NCBI GenBank assembly: GCA_016874775.1
Contig: VGTJ01000017.1
Location: forward strand, 1-48,116
DNA: 48,116 bases
DNA from: Deltaproteobacteria bacterium
Lineage (GTDB): Bacteria > Desulfobacterota > Binatia > Bin18
Direction of reading: 5' to 3'
Shown: piece after piece, positions 9,330-20,188 of the stretch
Layout: the number at the start of each line of letters is the position of its first letter
How positions within the stretch are numbered: position 1 is the first letter of the stretch
The notes under the pieces: model-generated
Seen by the model: only the letters and a program-made list of their open reading frames with translations
Databases searched by the model: none
What the model was told of the DNA's origin: nothing
Program-made: the position numbers and the translations under genes

Positions 9330-10127
9330 TCATTCCCCTCTCGCATCGTCAACGAGCGAGTCGGTCAAGAGCCCGGTTTGTTCAAGGAAGGCACGCGACT
9401 TAAGCGGTCGAGTGATGTGGCGGGTAAGAAGCCCGGTAACAATTGCCCGCAATTCGCGACAAGTTTGTGGCGATGCCTGCGTGAGTAAAAGTGTCGTGGG
9501 TTGTGTGGATTGTGGGTTTTCGAGAATCTGCAAGGTGTCATGCGAAAGACGGACTGTCGCTCCACCGGTATCCCGACACCGTACACACAATAATCCGCCA
9601 AGACTTGGCGAGAACGAGACGAGTGAGTTATCAGATTCAGTAAGGGGTAGCCCGCAGCGTTGGCATCCTTCGATATTGGGAGCGTAGCCAGTGTGCACGA
9701 GTAACAATAACTCGAAAGCTGAGAGAAATAATGATGGGAGTTCTGCTTCTTCAAGCACGGTCAAACCTTGCAGTAACAATTCAAAGAGTTCCGGGCCAGC
9801 CTCACGTCCAGCGACCATCACATCAATGAGTTCGGTCAGATAACTAGCGAATCCGTAACGCTGGAGGTCTCGACTCGGAGCCCGGAAGCTACGCAGCAAA
9901 TCACAACCAAAGATAAAAGCGAGTTCGTCAGCACGGATCGGGCGAAACCGTAACTGTACATACGTAAATGGTTCGAGCACGTTGACAAATCTTCGTTGCG
10001 AGCGTTTTGCTCCTTTCGCGATACCGGTCACTTTCCCCCAATCGCGGGTGAGAAAGGTAACAATCTTATCGGACTCTCCATGAGCCCGTCCTCGCAGCAC
10101 AATCGCGGGTGTCCGTTCTTCGACCAT
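9330..10127 (-). CDS. recO: DNA repair protein RecO
   Basis: RecO helps load RecA on single-stranded DNA coated by SSB in the RecFOR pathway. The 265-residue protein starts with an OB-fold (IVLRGRAHGESDKIVTFLT, then GIAKGAKRSQRRF). A helical part follows, with a zinc site made of CQRCG and CVRCRD (near 150-185). Length and order match the family. It is the first gene of the leftward recO-glyQS unit and is divergent from grpE. Confidence 0.95.
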   Translation of the reverse strand: MVEERTPAIVLRGRAHGESDKIVTFLTRDWGKVTGIAKGAKRSQRRFVNVLEPFTYVQLRFRPIRADELAFIFGCDLLRSFRAPSRDLQRYGFASYLTELIDVMVAGREAGPELFELLLQGLTVLEEAELPSLFLSAFELLLLVHTGYAPNIEGCQRCGLPLTESDNSLVSFSPSLGGLLCVRCRDTGGATVRLSHDTLQILENPQSTQPTTLLLTQASPQTCRELRAIVTGLLTRHITRPLKSRAFLEQTGLLTDSLVDDARGE

Positions 10128-10172
10128 AAATGCACTCTTTGCCTTGACACTCAGGAGGGTGGTTCTTAGATT

Positions 10173-10200
10173 TTGAGGACAGCGTCTCTATAGATAGAAT
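10173..10200 (+). promoter_or_regulatory. Candidate promoter for grpE-dnaK-dnaJ
   Basis: A TTGAGG (10173-10178) lies 16 bases before TAGAAT (10195-10200), about 40 bases ahead of the grpE start. A second possible pair is TTGACA (10144-10149) with TAGATT (10167-10172). No CIRCE element is seen and no hrcA gene lies next to grpE, so heat control, if any, uses another route. Confidence 0.4.
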
Positions 10201-10239
10201 ACGAGAGGCCGATCTTTTCACAAGGGCAGGGGGTCATTA

Positions 10240-10827
10240 ATGAGTACATCAGAACATGGGAACGGACAGGCTCCTGTGCAGGAGCAGTCTGACTCGTCTG
10301 TGTCGCAAGAAACAACAGCAGAGCACCAACAAGCCGAATCTGCGGTTGATGAACTGACCGCGCTCCGTCTACAAGTTGAAGAGAAAACGAAAGAAGCGAA
10401 GGCGAATTACGACCTTTTTCTTCGTGAGCGAGCGGAAAACGAGAATTTTAAGCGACGGCTGCAACGAGAAAAATCCGAGGCAATCCGCTTTGCTAACGAA
10501 CCTCTTGTACGCGAGATCCTTCCAGTGCTGGATAATTTGGAACGAGCCATCGCTCACACGCAGAGTGGTGGTGGCGGTCAATCGCTGGTTGATGGTGTGA
10601 CCCTGGTGGCACGAAGCTTTTTGGAAACACTTGAAAAGCATGGCGTAAGCCGAGTCAGTGCCAAAGGTCAATCCTTTGATCCAACCAAGCATGAGGCGAT
10701 GGCGCAAGTTGAAAGTGCGGAAGTTGCACCCAATACTGTCGTAGATGAATACACGCCAGCCTACATGTTGCATGATCGCTTATTGCGCCCGGCATTAGTG
10801 ACCGTTTCTAAAGCGCCATCCGAATAG
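10240..10827 (+). CDS. grpE: Nucleotide exchange factor GrpE
   Basis: GrpE releases ADP from DnaK and acts as a dimer through a long N-terminal coiled coil. The 195-residue frame has an acidic, glutamine-rich head (1-45), a long helix (LRLQVEEKTKEAKANYDLFL, then RERAENENFKRR) and the C-terminal beta domain. In that domain, FDPTKHEAMAQVES, PNTVVDEYTPAYMLHDRLLR and PALVTVSKAP are the usual signatures. It is the first gene of the chaperone cluster, 97 bases before dnaK. Confidence 0.96.
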   Translation: MSTSEHGNGQAPVQEQSDSSVSQETTAEHQQAESAVDELTALRLQVEEKTKEAKANYDLFLRERAENENFKRRLQREKSEAIRFANEPLVREILPVLDNLERAIAHTQSGGGGQSLVDGVTLVARSFLETLEKHGVSRVSAKGQSFDPTKHEAMAQVESAEVAPNTVVDEYTPAYMLHDRLLRPALVTVSKAPSE

Positions 10828-10924
10828 AAAAATCTGTTGCTCAGCGGTTGCGTAACGATAAAGGGATGATTACAGGTCCTGTGTAAGGGCCGATAAGGTC
10901 GACGGTTTTTTAAGGAGCACGAAT

Positions 10925-12847
10925 ATGGCAAAAGTTATCGGGATTGACCTGGGGACGACGAATTCGGTGGTGGCAATTATGGAAGGGGGCGACCCTAAAG
11001 TCATCACCAACTCTGAGGGCAGCCGTATTACCCCTTCGGTAGTGGCATTTACCGATAGTGGCGAGCGACTCGTCGGACAAATTGCCCGTCGCCAAGCCGT
11101 GACCAATCCAGAAAATACCATTTTCTCAATTAAGCGATTGATCGGTCGTCGCTTTGACGATGCGCAAGTCGCAAAAGCCGCCAAGATTCTCCCCTATAAA
11201 GTGGTGAAAGCCGACAATGGTGATGCCTGGGTCGAGAGCCGCGGCAAAAAGTATAGTGCACCAGAAGTCTCTGCTTTTGTTTTGCAAAAAATGAAACAAA
11301 CGGCAGAAGACTATCTTGGTGAAACGGTGACCGACGCTGTTATTACCGTACCTGCGTATTTTAATGACTCACAGCGCCAAGCGACTAAAGATGCTGGACG
11401 CATCGCTGGACTTAACGTGTTGCGTATTATCAACGAACCGACCGCTGCCTCACTGGCATACGGGCTTGATAAGAAGAAAGACGAAAAGATTGCGGTCTTT
11501 GACCTTGGTGGTGGTACGTTCGATGTCTCTATTCTCGAAGTCGGAGACGGTGTGTTTGAAGTGAAATCCACCAACGGCGATACGTTCCTTGGTGGTGACG
11601 ACTTCGATCAACGCATTATCGATTATCTCGCTGACGAATTTAAGAAAGATCAAGGCGTCGATCTGCGTAAGGATCGTATGGCCCTACAACGTCTCAAAGA
11701 GGCAGCAGAAAAAGCCAAAATTGAGTTGTCGTCCTCAATGGAAACTGAGGTCAACTTGCCATTTATCACGGCTGACCAAAGTGGACCAAAACATCTGACG
11801 ATGAAGCTCACGCGTGCGAAGCTTGAGGCCCTCTGCTCAGACTTACTTGATCGGCTCGAAGCGCCGTGCGTGGCCGCTTTAAAAGATTCTGGTTTATCGG
11901 CGAAGCAAATTGATGAAGTCGTTCTTGTTGGCGGCATGATCCGCATGCCAGCCGTACAAGAACGTGTACGCAAGATCTTCGGCAAAGAGCCGCACAAAGG
12001 TGTCAACCCTGATGAAGTCGTGGCAGTTGGTGCTGCGATTCAAGGTGCGGTCCTCAAAGGTGAAGTGAAAGATGTGCTCTTGTTAGACGTCACGCCACTG
12101 TCTCTTGGAATCGAGACCTTAGGTGGTGTGTTCACCCGCTTAATCGATCGCAACACGACGATCCCGACCAAGAAGAGCCAGGTGTTCTCGACTGCTGCGG
12201 ATAGTCAGACTGCCGTGACGATTCGCGTCTTCCAAGGTGAGCGCGACATGGCTGCTGATAATAAACTGCTGGGGCAGTTCGATCTTGTCGGTATTCCACC
12301 CGCAGCACGCGGCGTTCCGCAAATCGAGGTAACGTTCGATATCGATGCCAATGGTATCGTGCATGTGAATGCGAAAGACCTTGGCACTGGCAAAGAGCAG
12401 TCGATCCGTATCACCGCGTCGAGCGGTCTCTCTGAGACTGAGATCAAACGGATGGTCAAAGATGCGGAAGCACACGCAGAAGAGGACAAGAAAAAGAAAG
12501 AACGTATCGAGGCACGCAATCATCTTGATACGCTTATCTACTCAACCGAGAAGTCGCTGAAAGACCATCGCAGTGACGTCGATGAAGCTGCGGCAAAGAA
12601 CATCGAAGAGGCGCTAGAAAAAGCTAAGAAAGCGATGGAAGGTGACGATGTCGACGCGATCAAGTCGGCACAAGAGGAGCTGACCCAAGCCTCACATAAA
12701 CTGGCCGAGGCCATGTATGCTCGTGTCGCCAAAGAACAACAAGCCGCAGGAGCGAATGGTGATGGGCAAGCAGGGGCAGCTGGGAGCGATAGCAAACCGC
12801 AAGACAAAGAGAATGTGGTCGATGCCGACTTTGAAGAAGTAAAATAG
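10925..12847 (+). CDS. dnaK: Molecular chaperone DnaK (Hsp70)
   Basis: This 640-residue ATP-driven chaperone opens with [13 protein letters not shown]. It shows the second phosphate loop ([19 protein letters not shown]), the hinge region, the linker [16 protein letters not shown], a substrate-binding beta domain and a helical lid ending in DADFEEVK. An AAGGAG ribosome site lies just before ATG 10925. One conserved spot is unusual: the third signature reads [12 protein letters not shown] where most DnaK proteins have threonine in place of the isoleucine. An intrinsic terminator follows, so dnaJ may be partly separate. Confidence 0.98.
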   Translation: MAKVIGIDLGTTNSVVAIMEGGDPKVITNSEGSRITPSVVAFTDSGERLVGQIARRQAVTNPENTIFSIKRLIGRRFDDAQVAKAAKILPYKVVKADNGDAWVESRGKKYSAPEVSAFVLQKMKQTAEDYLGETVTDAVITVPAYFNDSQRQATKDAGRIAGLNVLRIINEPTAASLAYGLDKKKDEKIAVFDLGGGTFDVSILEVGDGVFEVKSTNGDTFLGGDDFDQRIIDYLADEFKKDQGVDLRKDRMALQRLKEAAEKAKIELSSSMETEVNLPFITADQSGPKHLTMKLTRAKLEALCSDLLDRLEAPCVAALKDSGLSAKQIDEVVLVGGMIRMPAVQERVRKIFGKEPHKGVNPDEVVAVGAAIQGAVLKGEVKDVLLLDVTPLSLGIETLGGVFTRLIDRNTTIPTKKSQVFSTAADSQTAVTIRVFQGERDMAADNKLLGQFDLVGIPPAARGVPQIEVTFDIDANGIVHVNAKDLGTGKEQSIRITASSGLSETEIKRMVKDAEAHAEEDKKKKERIEARNHLDTLIYSTEKSLKDHRSDVDEAAAKNIEEALEKAKKAMEGDDVDAIKSAQEELTQASHKLAEAMYARVAKEQQAAGANGDGQAGAAGSDSKPQDKENVVDADFEEVK

Positions 12848-12878
12848 CCGGAAGGCCGCAGCAATACGACTGTCTTTC

Positions 12879-12918
12879 ACCCCCACTTTTCTTCCATTGG
12901 AAGAGTGGGGGTTTTTTT
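12879..12918 (+). terminator. Intrinsic terminator after dnaK
   Basis: The arms ACCCCCACT (12879-12887) and AGTGGGGGT (12904-12912) pair perfectly and are extended by CTTCC/GGAAG inside. A run of seven T follows to 12918. It lies 32 bases past the dnaK stop and 26 before dnaJ, so it probably lowers dnaJ levels relative to dnaK. Confidence 0.9.
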
Positions 12919-12943
12919 GTTACAGGGGAAATGAGCGCGGGGT

Positions 12944-14077
12944 ATGGCAAACAAAGCCGATTACTACGAACTACTGGGTGTCAAACGAGACGCGAGTGAG
13001 GATGAGCTGAAAAAGGCGTATCGCAAGGCCGCGATGCAGTATCATCCAGACCGTAATCCTGGGGACAAAAAAGCCGAAGAGAAATTCAAAGAACTGTCTG
13101 AGGCCTATCAAGTGCTTTCAGATCAGGAGAAGCGTGCACGCTACGATCGCTTCGGCCATGCTGCTTTCGAACAAGGTGGTGGTGGGCCAAGTGGATTCTC
13201 TGGTGGCTTCGATTTCTCCGGTAACTTTGAAGATATTTTTGGTGATATCTTCGGCGATATTTTTGGCGGTGGTGGTGGTGGTCGCGGTGGCCGCCGCCGC
13301 GCCCGACGAGGTGAGGATCTCAGTTACAGTATGGAGATCTCCTTTGAAGAAGCCGCGTTTGGTGCAGAGAAAACTATCTCCGTGCCACGCGCAACGACCT
13401 GTGAGACTTGCCAAGGCAAAGGGGCAAAACCTGGAACGACACCGAAAACCTGTGGTCAGTGTCGTGGCAGTGGCCAGGTTCGCTTTCAACAAGGGTTCTT
13501 CACTGTCGCTCGTACTTGTAACCAATGTGGTGGACAAGGGTCGGTGGTCACCGATCCCTGTGAGACGTGTCGTGGGACAGGAGCCACTCGTAAAACATCC
13601 ACACTACAAGTGAAGATTCCTCCAGGGGTGGACAACGGCGCACGGCTGAAGTTGCGTGGAGAAGGAGAAGCTGCGGTGGGTGGTGGTCCTCCAGGAGATT
13701 TGTATATCCTCCTGCACGTGCGTGAACATCCTCTCTTCAAGCGCCAAGATACGACCGTCATCTGCGAAATCCCGATCAGTTTTCCTCACGCTGCACTTGG
13801 TACTGAGATCGAAGTGCCAACACTGGAGGGAAAAATTAAGCTTAAGATCCCAGCGGGAACACAATCTGGCAATGTCTTTCGTCTGCGTGGCAAAGGGATT
13901 CAAGACCTCCAAGGTGGTGGACGTGGTGACCAATTGGTACGTGTTCTCGTCGAAACACCGAAAAAACTCAGTGCCCGACAACGTGAGCTATTAGAAGAAT
14001 TCGCACGCTTGGATGGCGCTGATGTGCATCCGATGAGCAAAGGGTTCTTCGAGAAAGTGAAAGAACTCTTCGGCTAA
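12944..14077 (+). CDS. dnaJ: Chaperone protein DnaJ (Hsp40, type A)
   Basis: DnaJ delivers clients to DnaK and triggers its ATP hydrolysis. The 377 residues hold a J domain ([23 protein letters not shown] in YHPDRNPG), a Gly/Phe-rich linker with repeated DIFGDIFG words, and four CxxCxGxG zinc motifs ([32 protein letters not shown], about 145-215). A C-terminal peptide-binding part follows. All zinc ligands are present. It ends six bases before thiL. Confidence 0.97.
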   Translation: MANKADYYELLGVKRDASEDELKKAYRKAAMQYHPDRNPGDKKAEEKFKELSEAYQVLSDQEKRARYDRFGHAAFEQGGGGPSGFSGGFDFSGNFEDIFGDIFGDIFGGGGGGRGGRRRARRGEDLSYSMEISFEEAAFGAEKTISVPRATTCETCQGKGAKPGTTPKTCGQCRGSGQVRFQQGFFTVARTCNQCGGQGSVVTDPCETCRGTGATRKTSTLQVKIPPGVDNGARLKLRGEGEAAVGGGPPGDLYILLHVREHPLFKRQDTTVICEIPISFPHAALGTEIEVPTLEGKIKLKIPAGTQSGNVFRLRGKGIQDLQGGGRGDQLVRVLVETPKKLSARQRELLEEFARLDGADVHPMSKGFFEKVKELFG

Positions 14078-14083
14078 CTGCCC

Positions 14084-15064
14084 ATGAAGCTACGTGACCT
14101 TGGTGAGTTTCCCTTTCTCCGCCGGTTGCAACAACGCGTGCCGCGTGATGCACGTGTGCAGCTTGGTATCGGGGATGATTGTGCAGCGTTGTCTCTTCCT
14201 GGCACGACCTTACTGACAACAGACACGTTGATCGAGAATGTCCACTTTCGCCGTGAGTGGACGACCTTTTCACTCCTTGGTGAGAAAGCTTTTGCAGTGA
14301 ATGCCAGCGATATATCCGCGATGGGGGGAGAACCAACCTTTGCTCTCCTGAGCTTGAGTGTCCCGCAAGATACCGAGGTTGCAGATCTCGACGCGTTCTT
14401 TGACGGTTTCCTCCGTGCTACAGAGTCTAGTCACACTTCGTTAATTGGTGGCAACATGAGTGCGGCACCGTGTTGGATGATCGCTGTTACGCTCCTAGGC
14501 CATGCTCCACACGGTATACTTACACGGGCTGGAGCTCACATTGGCGATGATGTGTATGTGACAGGAACGTTGGGCGATGCTGCGGTGGGTTTACGCGCCC
14601 TACAACAGGGACAGGTCGGCGTACACGCTGAAGAAGTGAAAGCGCGTTTTCGTTGTCCGCCGAGTCGACTTGCTATTAGTCGATCCTTAGCGGAGCAACA
14701 TCTCGCCACCGCGATGATCGATGTGAGCGATGGATTGCTGCAAGACCTCGGGCACATCTGCGAGGCAAGTAAAGTCGGAGCAGAGATTGAGGGGGAGCGA
14801 CTCCCCTTATCTTCCAGTTATCGTGCGTTGTGTGGCGAACGCGATTGGAACCTGGCTCTCACTGGTGGTGAAGATTACGAGCTGTTGTTTACTGTCCCGG
14901 TAGAGCGCCGTGACGCGATTTCCGAGATTGCTCAGGCGGTGTCAGTGCCTGTGACGCGTATTGGCCGTATCACGGTACACGCGCAGGGTATTGGAGTGCG
15001 CATGGCTGATGGTAGTATGTATACGCTGTCACAAGCGGGATACGACCATTTCCATAAGGAATAA
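14084..15064 (+). CDS. thiL: Thiamine-monophosphate kinase
   Basis: ThiL phosphorylates thiamine phosphate to thiamine diphosphate, the active cofactor. The 326 residues show the AIR-synthase-like fold: GEFPFLRRL at the start, the metal and ATP site GIGDDCAAL, TTDTLIENVHF, ASDISAMGGEP, and GGNMS. The C-terminal half has IDVSDGLLQDLGHIC and LTGGEDYELLFTV. It lies six bases after dnaJ and three before larB, so it is cotranscribed with them. Confidence 0.96.
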   Translation: MKLRDLGEFPFLRRLQQRVPRDARVQLGIGDDCAALSLPGTTLLTTDTLIENVHFRREWTTFSLLGEKAFAVNASDISAMGGEPTFALLSLSVPQDTEVADLDAFFDGFLRATESSHTSLIGGNMSAAPCWMIAVTLLGHAPHGILTRAGAHIGDDVYVTGTLGDAAVGLRALQQGQVGVHAEEVKARFRCPPSRLAISRSLAEQHLATAMIDVSDGLLQDLGHICEASKVGAEIEGERLPLSSSYRALCGERDWNLALTGGEDYELLFTVPVERRDAISEIAQAVSVPVTRIGRITVHAQGIGVRMADGSMYTLSQAGYDHFHKE

Positions 15065-15067
15065 AGT

Positions 15068-15823
15068 ATGGATCGCACGCGGCTCCATGAACTACTCACT
15101 CAGGTTCGAGATGGCACGGTTGATGTCGAACGTGCCCTTGATACCCTCAAGACCTTACCCTTTGAAGATCTCGGCTTTGCTCGGGTCGACCACCATCGTG
15201 CTCTCCGTAAGGGCTTCCCGGAGGTGATTTTTGGCCAGGGAAAGACGGCACGTCAGATTAGCGAGATCGCACAGCGTATCGCAGCCAATGGGCAACACGC
15301 TCTCATTACACGATTAGATGAACAAAAAGCACAAGAGGTGTGTACGGCAATTCCCACTCTGCGTTATTACACCGATGCTCGTATTGGCGCCCTTGGCGAA
15401 CCACCGACTCCTCCTGCGGGACAAGGGACGATACTCGTAGTTGCTGCAGGAACCGCTGATCTTCCGGTGGCAGAAGAGGCGGTGGTGACAGCAGAGCTGA
15501 TGGCAAACAAGGTTGAGCGCTTATATGATGTAGGCGTGGCGGGTTTGCATCGGTTACTGAGTAGCGTTGAAAAGCTCTTCTCGGCTTCGGTTGTGATCGT
15601 GGTTGCTGGCATGGAGGGTGCGCTCCCCAGTGTCATTGGTGGATTAGTCGACCGCCCGGTCATTGCCGTTCCAACCAGTATTGGTTATGGCGCGAATTTT
15701 CATGGATTGGCCGCGCTGCTCGCTATGCTGAATTCCTGTGCTACTGGGGTAACGGTTGTCAACATAGATAATGGCTTTGGCGCGGCAGCTTCGGCTACGT
15801 TGATGAACCGCAAACATGCCTGA
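15068..15823 (+). CDS. larB: Nickel pincer cofactor biosynthesis protein LarB
   Basis: LarB carboxylates and hydrolyses nicotinic acid adenine dinucleotide in the first step of the nickel pincer cofactor of lactate racemase and related enzymes. The 251 residues have the LarB head (GFARVDHHRALRKGFPEVIF, then GQGKT). The C-terminal part is PurE-like, with AAGTADLPVAEEA, YDVGVAGLHRL, VAGMEGALPSVIGGL and PTSIGYG. larC, larE and larA are not in the window, so a complete pathway cannot be claimed here. Its last eight bases overlap the next gene. Confidence 0.93.
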   Translation: MDRTRLHELLTQVRDGTVDVERALDTLKTLPFEDLGFARVDHHRALRKGFPEVIFGQGKTARQISEIAQRIAANGQHALITRLDEQKAQEVCTAIPTLRYYTDARIGALGEPPTPPAGQGTILVVAAGTADLPVAEEAVVTAELMANKVERLYDVGVAGLHRLLSSVEKLFSASVVIVVAGMEGALPSVIGGLVDRPVIAVPTSIGYGANFHGLAALLAMLNSCATGVTVVNIDNGFGAAASATLMNRKHA

Positions 15824-17147
15824 AAAAACCAAATCGCCACGCATCACCAAAGGCCGTGCGAAACGGGCATTGCAAGTGGGTTCGCTCACGACCTCGGTTG
15901 GCAGTAGCTATGTGTGGCATGCGCTCAAGCGTCCCTTTCAATCGCCTGCGACCAAAGACCAAGAGCTGTTTGACCTTCATCTGAAAAATGCCATGCGCAT
16001 CGTGGAAAGCTCGCGTGAATTACGCGGTGCTTTCATGAAGCTCGTGCAGATGCTCAGTATGCGCGATGATATTTTTCCGACCGAGGCTCTCAACATCCTC
16101 TCGGTTGTTCAATCGTCTGTCCCACCGATGGAATACTCCCTCATTCGTGAACAAATCAAAACCGAATTAGGAAAGTATCCCGAGCAATTATTCAAGACGT
16201 TTGACCACGATGCCTTTGCCGCGGCGTCCCTTGGGCAGGTCCACAAAGCAACACTCAAAAATGGCAAGACGGTCGTTGTCAAAGTGCAATATCCTGGGGT
16301 TGACGAGACCGTCGAGCAAGACCTCAAAAACCTGAAAGCGCTTCTGCAAGTCTTTACCACGATGACCCGCGATGTCCTGCGCCAGAAGTTCGATGCCAGC
16401 GAGATTTATCAGGAGATGGAAGAGCGGCTGCGTGAAGAATTGGATTATGTGAACGAGGCTAACAATCTTGCGCTCTTTCAACGGTTATTTGCGGATGATA
16501 CGGAAGTGATCATTCCGCGTGTTTATCCTGATTTTTCTGCGCGTCGCGTTCTGACCATGGCGCATGTGGAAGGCTACAAACTGCAAGACATGTTTTCGGC
16601 AGGGGTGGATCAATCGCTCAAAGACTGGTTGTCGGTCAAATACTTTCAGATCACTTGGCGACAGATCATTGAATTCGGTGTGTTACATACCGATCCGCAT
16701 CCAGGGAATTACCTTGTTACCTATCATCCAAAGATCGCCATGCTCGACTTTGGCAGTGTGCGCATCTTTCCCGAGGAAATTCGCAAAGGGTACCTTGCGC
16801 TTGCCAGCGCGATTCTTGATCGTGACGAGCGCACGATGGAAGCATGTTTCATCACTCTCGGTTATCTCAATGCCGGTGAAGATCCCAAACCACTGGTGAA
16901 AATCATGCATTTGATTTTCGAACCCGTGCTGGAAGATCGCGTCTACGACCCGCACGAGTTCGACTCGGTGAGCAAGACGGTGGAGATTACCAACATCGGC
17001 ATTGAGAACCGTGTGTTCAACGCACCTGGTCACCGCTTGTTTCTTGTCCGTGCCTTGTGGGGGCTCGACTCCTACATCCATCAGTGGCGTACGATTACCA
17101 ACTGGCATCGTGTGTTTCGCGAGTGTGTAGCGCGGGTGAAACGTTAA
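15816..17147 (+). CDS. AarF/ABC1/UbiB-family atypical kinase
   Basis: Members of this family are protein-kinase-like ATPases linked to quinone synthesis or lipid handling. The 443 residues show the N-terminal family helix, with KLVQMLSM in place of the usual KxGQ. They also show the alanine-rich loop AAASLGQVHKATL, the lysine in VVVKVQYPGV, the catalytic-loop text HTDPHPGNYLV and the metal motif LDFGSVR. No clear membrane helix is seen. It overlaps larB by eight bases, so translation is probably coupled. The substrate is unknown; no ubi genes are nearby. Confidence 0.88.
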   Translation: MPEKTKSPRITKGRAKRALQVGSLTTSVGSSYVWHALKRPFQSPATKDQELFDLHLKNAMRIVESSRELRGAFMKLVQMLSMRDDIFPTEALNILSVVQSSVPPMEYSLIREQIKTELGKYPEQLFKTFDHDAFAAASLGQVHKATLKNGKTVVVKVQYPGVDETVEQDLKNLKALLQVFTTMTRDVLRQKFDASEIYQEMEERLREELDYVNEANNLALFQRLFADDTEVIIPRVYPDFSARRVLTMAHVEGYKLQDMFSAGVDQSLKDWLSVKYFQITWRQIIEFGVLHTDPHPGNYLVTYHPKIAMLDFGSVRIFPEEIRKGYLALASAILDRDERTMEACFITLGYLNAGEDPKPLVKIMHLIFEPVLEDRVYDPHEFDSVSKTVEITNIGIENRVFNAPGHRLFLVRALWGLDSYIHQWRTITNWHRVFRECVARVKR

Positions 17148-17179
17148 CTTCGCTAACAGATGGGGATTTTGAGCGATCC

Positions 17180-17683
17180 TTACCGAATCTCAAGAAATCG
17201 GACGCGATACGAACGGAACTCTGGCGCGTCTGACTTAAAGAAGAAGAAGCGGAATCCCTCCTTTGCTCCGGCTGGTAGTTGTTCAATTTTCATATCCGCG
17301 AGCGTTTTCTTGCCGTTTTCGTATTCTTCTTCACGCAGAGCTTCGGCTTTGCGATTATAGCCAAAGTCGCGAAGCACTACGGTGCCATCCTTGTTCAATA
17401 ATTCAAATTGCATCTTTACATAGGTGAGCGGCTTGCCTGACGTATTTTCGAACTCCCCGGCGATGAGAAAGAAGGACTCTCCACCCCCCCCGCTCCCGAA
17501 AAATGCCCCCCATTCTCCACGGTGGGTAATGACCTGAATGCCAGCTTCTGGAAGAACAACGAGTGAACCTGAAACTGGTGCCACCGCGTCAGGAAGTTGG
17601 GGAACATCAAGCGCATTGGCGAGAGGCAGCGGAAACGACAGCCAGGTCAGCGACCAGACCACGGCAACGACGGATGCTTTCAT
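17180..17683 (-). CDS. Exported FxLYD-domain protein of unknown function
   Basis: The 167-residue product has an N-terminal signal peptide (ASVVAVVWSLTWLSFPLPLA, then NAL). An immunoglobulin-like FxLYD-type region follows, with GEFENTSGKPLTYVKMQFEL and NKDGTVVLRDFG. No lipobox cysteine is present, so it is probably periplasmic. It converges with the ABC1-family gene and lies 30 bases downstream of the ClC channel gene on the same strand, so the two may be cotranscribed. The function is not known. Confidence 0.7.
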   Translation of the reverse strand: MKASVVAVVWSLTWLSFPLPLANALDVPQLPDAVAPVSGSLVVLPEAGIQVITHRGEWGAFFGSGGGGESFFLIAGEFENTSGKPLTYVKMQFELLNKDGTVVLRDFGYNRKAEALREEEYENGKKTLADMKIEQLPAGAKEGFRFFFFKSDAPEFRSYRVRFLEIR

Positions 17684-17713
17684 GAACCCTCCTTGGTAGG
17701 TAAACTGAAGATG

Positions 17714-19846
17714 TCATTTGGCAAGCTCGCGAGTTTGTCCAATTTCGCTCGCTTCTAACCCGGGCACGACAGATGGCGACTCGCCCATCTCAGCGATGAA
17801 CCGTTGAATGTCAGCCGGTCGACCGACCAACACGAGCTGGTCGCCGACTTTGAGAGGTTGGTTGGGATCAGGAAATTCATCAGCTTCTCCTGTACTGCTA
17901 TGCTGGATCGCCACCACGGTGAGGTGGAATGTAGAGCGCAGCGCAATTTCTCGCAGTGTCTTCCCCGCGTAACGGCGCGACACTGGTACAACTTCGACAA
18001 CATAAGAATGTGGCAGACGCACTTGTTTATGAACACTGCTTTGCTGTTGTTCGCTTCGCAGACTCAACCCGAGATATTCGTGGCGAAGAATCTCACGATG
18101 GTACAGATCAAGAACATCACGCTGGGAGATGATACCACACAGCTCACCCGTTGGGGTAAGCACTGGAAGATGCTCCTGCTCGGTCTGCGTGAACTTCTCC
18201 AGGCATCGCGCTAATGCTTCTTCTTCACTTGTAGTGACGGAACAGCGATGTGCCAGGTCCTTGGCGATAATGAGCGCACGTAGCGTTTCTTCCTGAAAAA
18301 GGTCTTTGACGTCGTGAATAGAGACTTGGCCGAGAAGATGACGACGTTCGTCAACAACGAAGCAGGTTGGGAAATTGGTTGCGAGGAAATGACGGACGAC
18401 TTCAGCAAATGGGGTTGTGTCTGAAAGAGTAGGGACTTCACGGTGCATGACTTGGCTCACTGTGAATGCTTGCATGAGGTTCTCTTCACGCCGATGAATA
18501 TCAATTCCTCGACGGAGCAGTTGAATCGTATAGATTGACTCCATACGGAGGAGCTTCGCGACCAAGGTGCTGACCGAGCAACTCAGCATCAGTGGTAGAA
18601 TGATGTGGTAGTCGCCGGTCAACTCGAACAGCAACAGAAATGCGGTAATAGGCGAGTGGGTGGCGCCTGCGAGAAATGCGGCCATACCAACTAGGGCGTA
18701 GCCGCCGCTTGGCGCGGTAATCGTGGGAAAGATTGCTCCAGCGCCAATGCCAATGAGCCCGCCTGTAATGGCGCCGAGATATAGTGAGGGGAGGAAAATC
18801 CCACCTGAGCCACCTGAGGCGAGTGTTAAGCTCGTCGCCAGCATTTTTATCGGCAATAGTAGTAAAAGCCACGTCCACGACAGACCGCCGCGCAAGATCT
18901 CGTCCATCGTGGCGTGCCCAACACCATAGATATGCGGCACGAAAATAATGGCGACACCGAGAATCAAACCGCCGAGGGCGGGTTTGAGAAGCGTAGGAAG
19001 CGAAAGTCGGCTCCAGGCTTTTTCCATGAGATCGAGGACAGCAATAAAAGCGACGCCGCCAAGTCCACATGCAATACCAAGCAACAGGTAAATGATCAGT
19101 TCCCATTCGCTGAGTAAAGTATACGCGGGAACCATAAACACCGGTTGGTCGCCGAAGTATGCTCGACTAATGACTGTCGCAAGAACTGACGAGAGGACAA
19201 CCGGACCAAAGGAAGGCATGGCGAAATTACCCATGATCACTTCGAGTGAAAAAAAGGCTCCGGCAATAGGCGCGTTGAAAGCGGCGGCAATACCTCCGGC
19301 GGCGCCGCAACCGACGAGAATCGGAAGTCGGTGCGCGGGAACCTGCAGGAGTTGTCCTACTGCCGATCCCAATGCGGCACCGATCTGGACGATCGGACCT
19401 TCACGACCAACAGAACCGCCGGTGCCAATAGTAAGAGCCGAAGCAACCGACTTTACCGCTGCGACCCGTGGGCGAATCTTACCGCCGCGCAGCGTTACGC
19501 TCTCAATGACTTGTGGAACCCCATGTCCCTGAGATTCGCGAGAAACGAGATAGACCAACGGAGCAACAAGCAGGCCGCCCAACACTGGAATCCAGAAGAC
19601 ACGATACCAGGGGAGCGTAGGCAACACGTGGAGAGGAAAATCGGTTGACCCAAGAGCCAGCCATTGGACGAGAGTAATCAGCTCAGTAAAGAGGATTGCC
19701 CCACACCCGGTGACCACGCCAACGAGTGATGCCAGCCCCATCAACGAGAATGGTTGGTGTCGATCAAATTGCTCACGAAAACGATCAAATGGCGATGGTG
19801 TCAAGGAAGACGTAAGAGGCTCTCTTCTCGCTAATGGCTGAGTCAA
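17714..19846 (-). CDS. ClC-family chloride channel or antiporter with CBS pair and RCK_C domain
   Basis: The 710 residues have about ten membrane helices with the ion-path phrases [23 protein letters not shown] (the gating glutamate of antiporters is present) and [11 protein letters not shown] cytoplasmic CBS pair (about 450-580) follows, then a C-terminal TrkA_C/RCK_C domain (about 610-690) that often binds nucleotides. The combination suggests ligand-controlled chloride transport in the inner membrane. The called start is a TTG with a ribosome site very close; the next ATG is about 35 codons in, right before the first helix, so the true start is uncertain. Confidence 0.9.
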   Translation of the reverse strand: MTQPLARREPLTSSLTPSPFDRFREQFDRHQPFSLMGLASLVGVVTGCGAILFTELITLVQWLALGSTDFPLHVLPTLPWYRVFWIPVLGGLLVAPLVYLVSRESQGHGVPQVIESVTLRGGKIRPRVAAVKSVASALTIGTGGSVGREGPIVQIGAALGSAVGQLLQVPAHRLPILVGCGAAGGIAAAFNAPIAGAFFSLEVIMGNFAMPSFGPVVLSSVLATVISRAYFGDQPVFMVPAYTLLSEWELIIYLLLGIACGLGGVAFIAVLDLMEKAWSRLSLPTLLKPALGGLILGVAIIFVPHIYGVGHATMDEILRGGLSWTWLLLLLPIKMLATSLTLASGGSGGIFLPSLYLGAITGGLIGIGAGAIFPTITAPSGGYALVGMAAFLAGATHSPITAFLLLFELTGDYHIILPLMLSCSVSTLVAKLLRMESIYTIQLLRRGIDIHRREENLMQAFTVSQVMHREVPTLSDTTPFAEVVRHFLATNFPTCFVVDERRHLLGQVSIHDVKDLFQEETLRALIIAKDLAHRCSVTTSEEEALARCLEKFTQTEQEHLPVLTPTGELCGIISQRDVLDLYHREILRHEYLGLSLRSEQQQSSVHKQVRLPHSYVVEVVPVSRRYAGKTLREIALRSTFHLTVVAIQHSSTGEADEFPDPNQPLKVGDQLVLVGRPADIQRFIAEMGESPSVVPGLEASEIGQTRELAK

Positions 19847-19976
19847 GTCCTTACCCAGGGGGGGTACGTGCTGTCAAGTCGCCGATTTTTCATGCCTTGA
19901 CTTTCACTGGGAAACCTCTAAGTTGACCAATGGCCACCTAAAGGTCAATGCCTGCCTGAGAGGGGGTGAACGCTGC

Positions 19977-20174
19977 ATGGCAGGAGTCCGCGTCAAAGAC
20001 AGTGAACCGATCGAAAGTGCGATTCGTCGCTTCAAAAAGCAATGTGAAAAGGCTGGGATTCTGCAAGAGCTGAAAAAGCGCGAGCACTACGAGAAACCGA
20101 GTGTCCGCCGCAAACGCAAAGCCATTGCCGCTCGTAAACGCGCATTGCGCCGCGCCAGCCGCTCATTTTATTAA
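19977..20174 (+). CDS. rpsU: Small ribosomal subunit protein bS21
   Basis: The 65-residue protein [20 protein letters not shown] and onward has the family's basic C-terminus ([16 protein letters not shown]). The ATG at 19977 is chosen because an AGGGGGTGA ribosome site lies just before it and because bS21 proteins begin here; the open frame upstream (from 19923) has no family likeness. It stands before dnaG, as in the classical macromolecular synthesis operon, with a hairpin between them. Confidence 0.95.
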   Translation: MAGVRVKDSEPIESAIRRFKKQCEKAGILQELKKREHYEKPSVRRKRKAIAARKRALRRASRSFY

Positions 20175-20188
20175 CCGACCATAATGAC

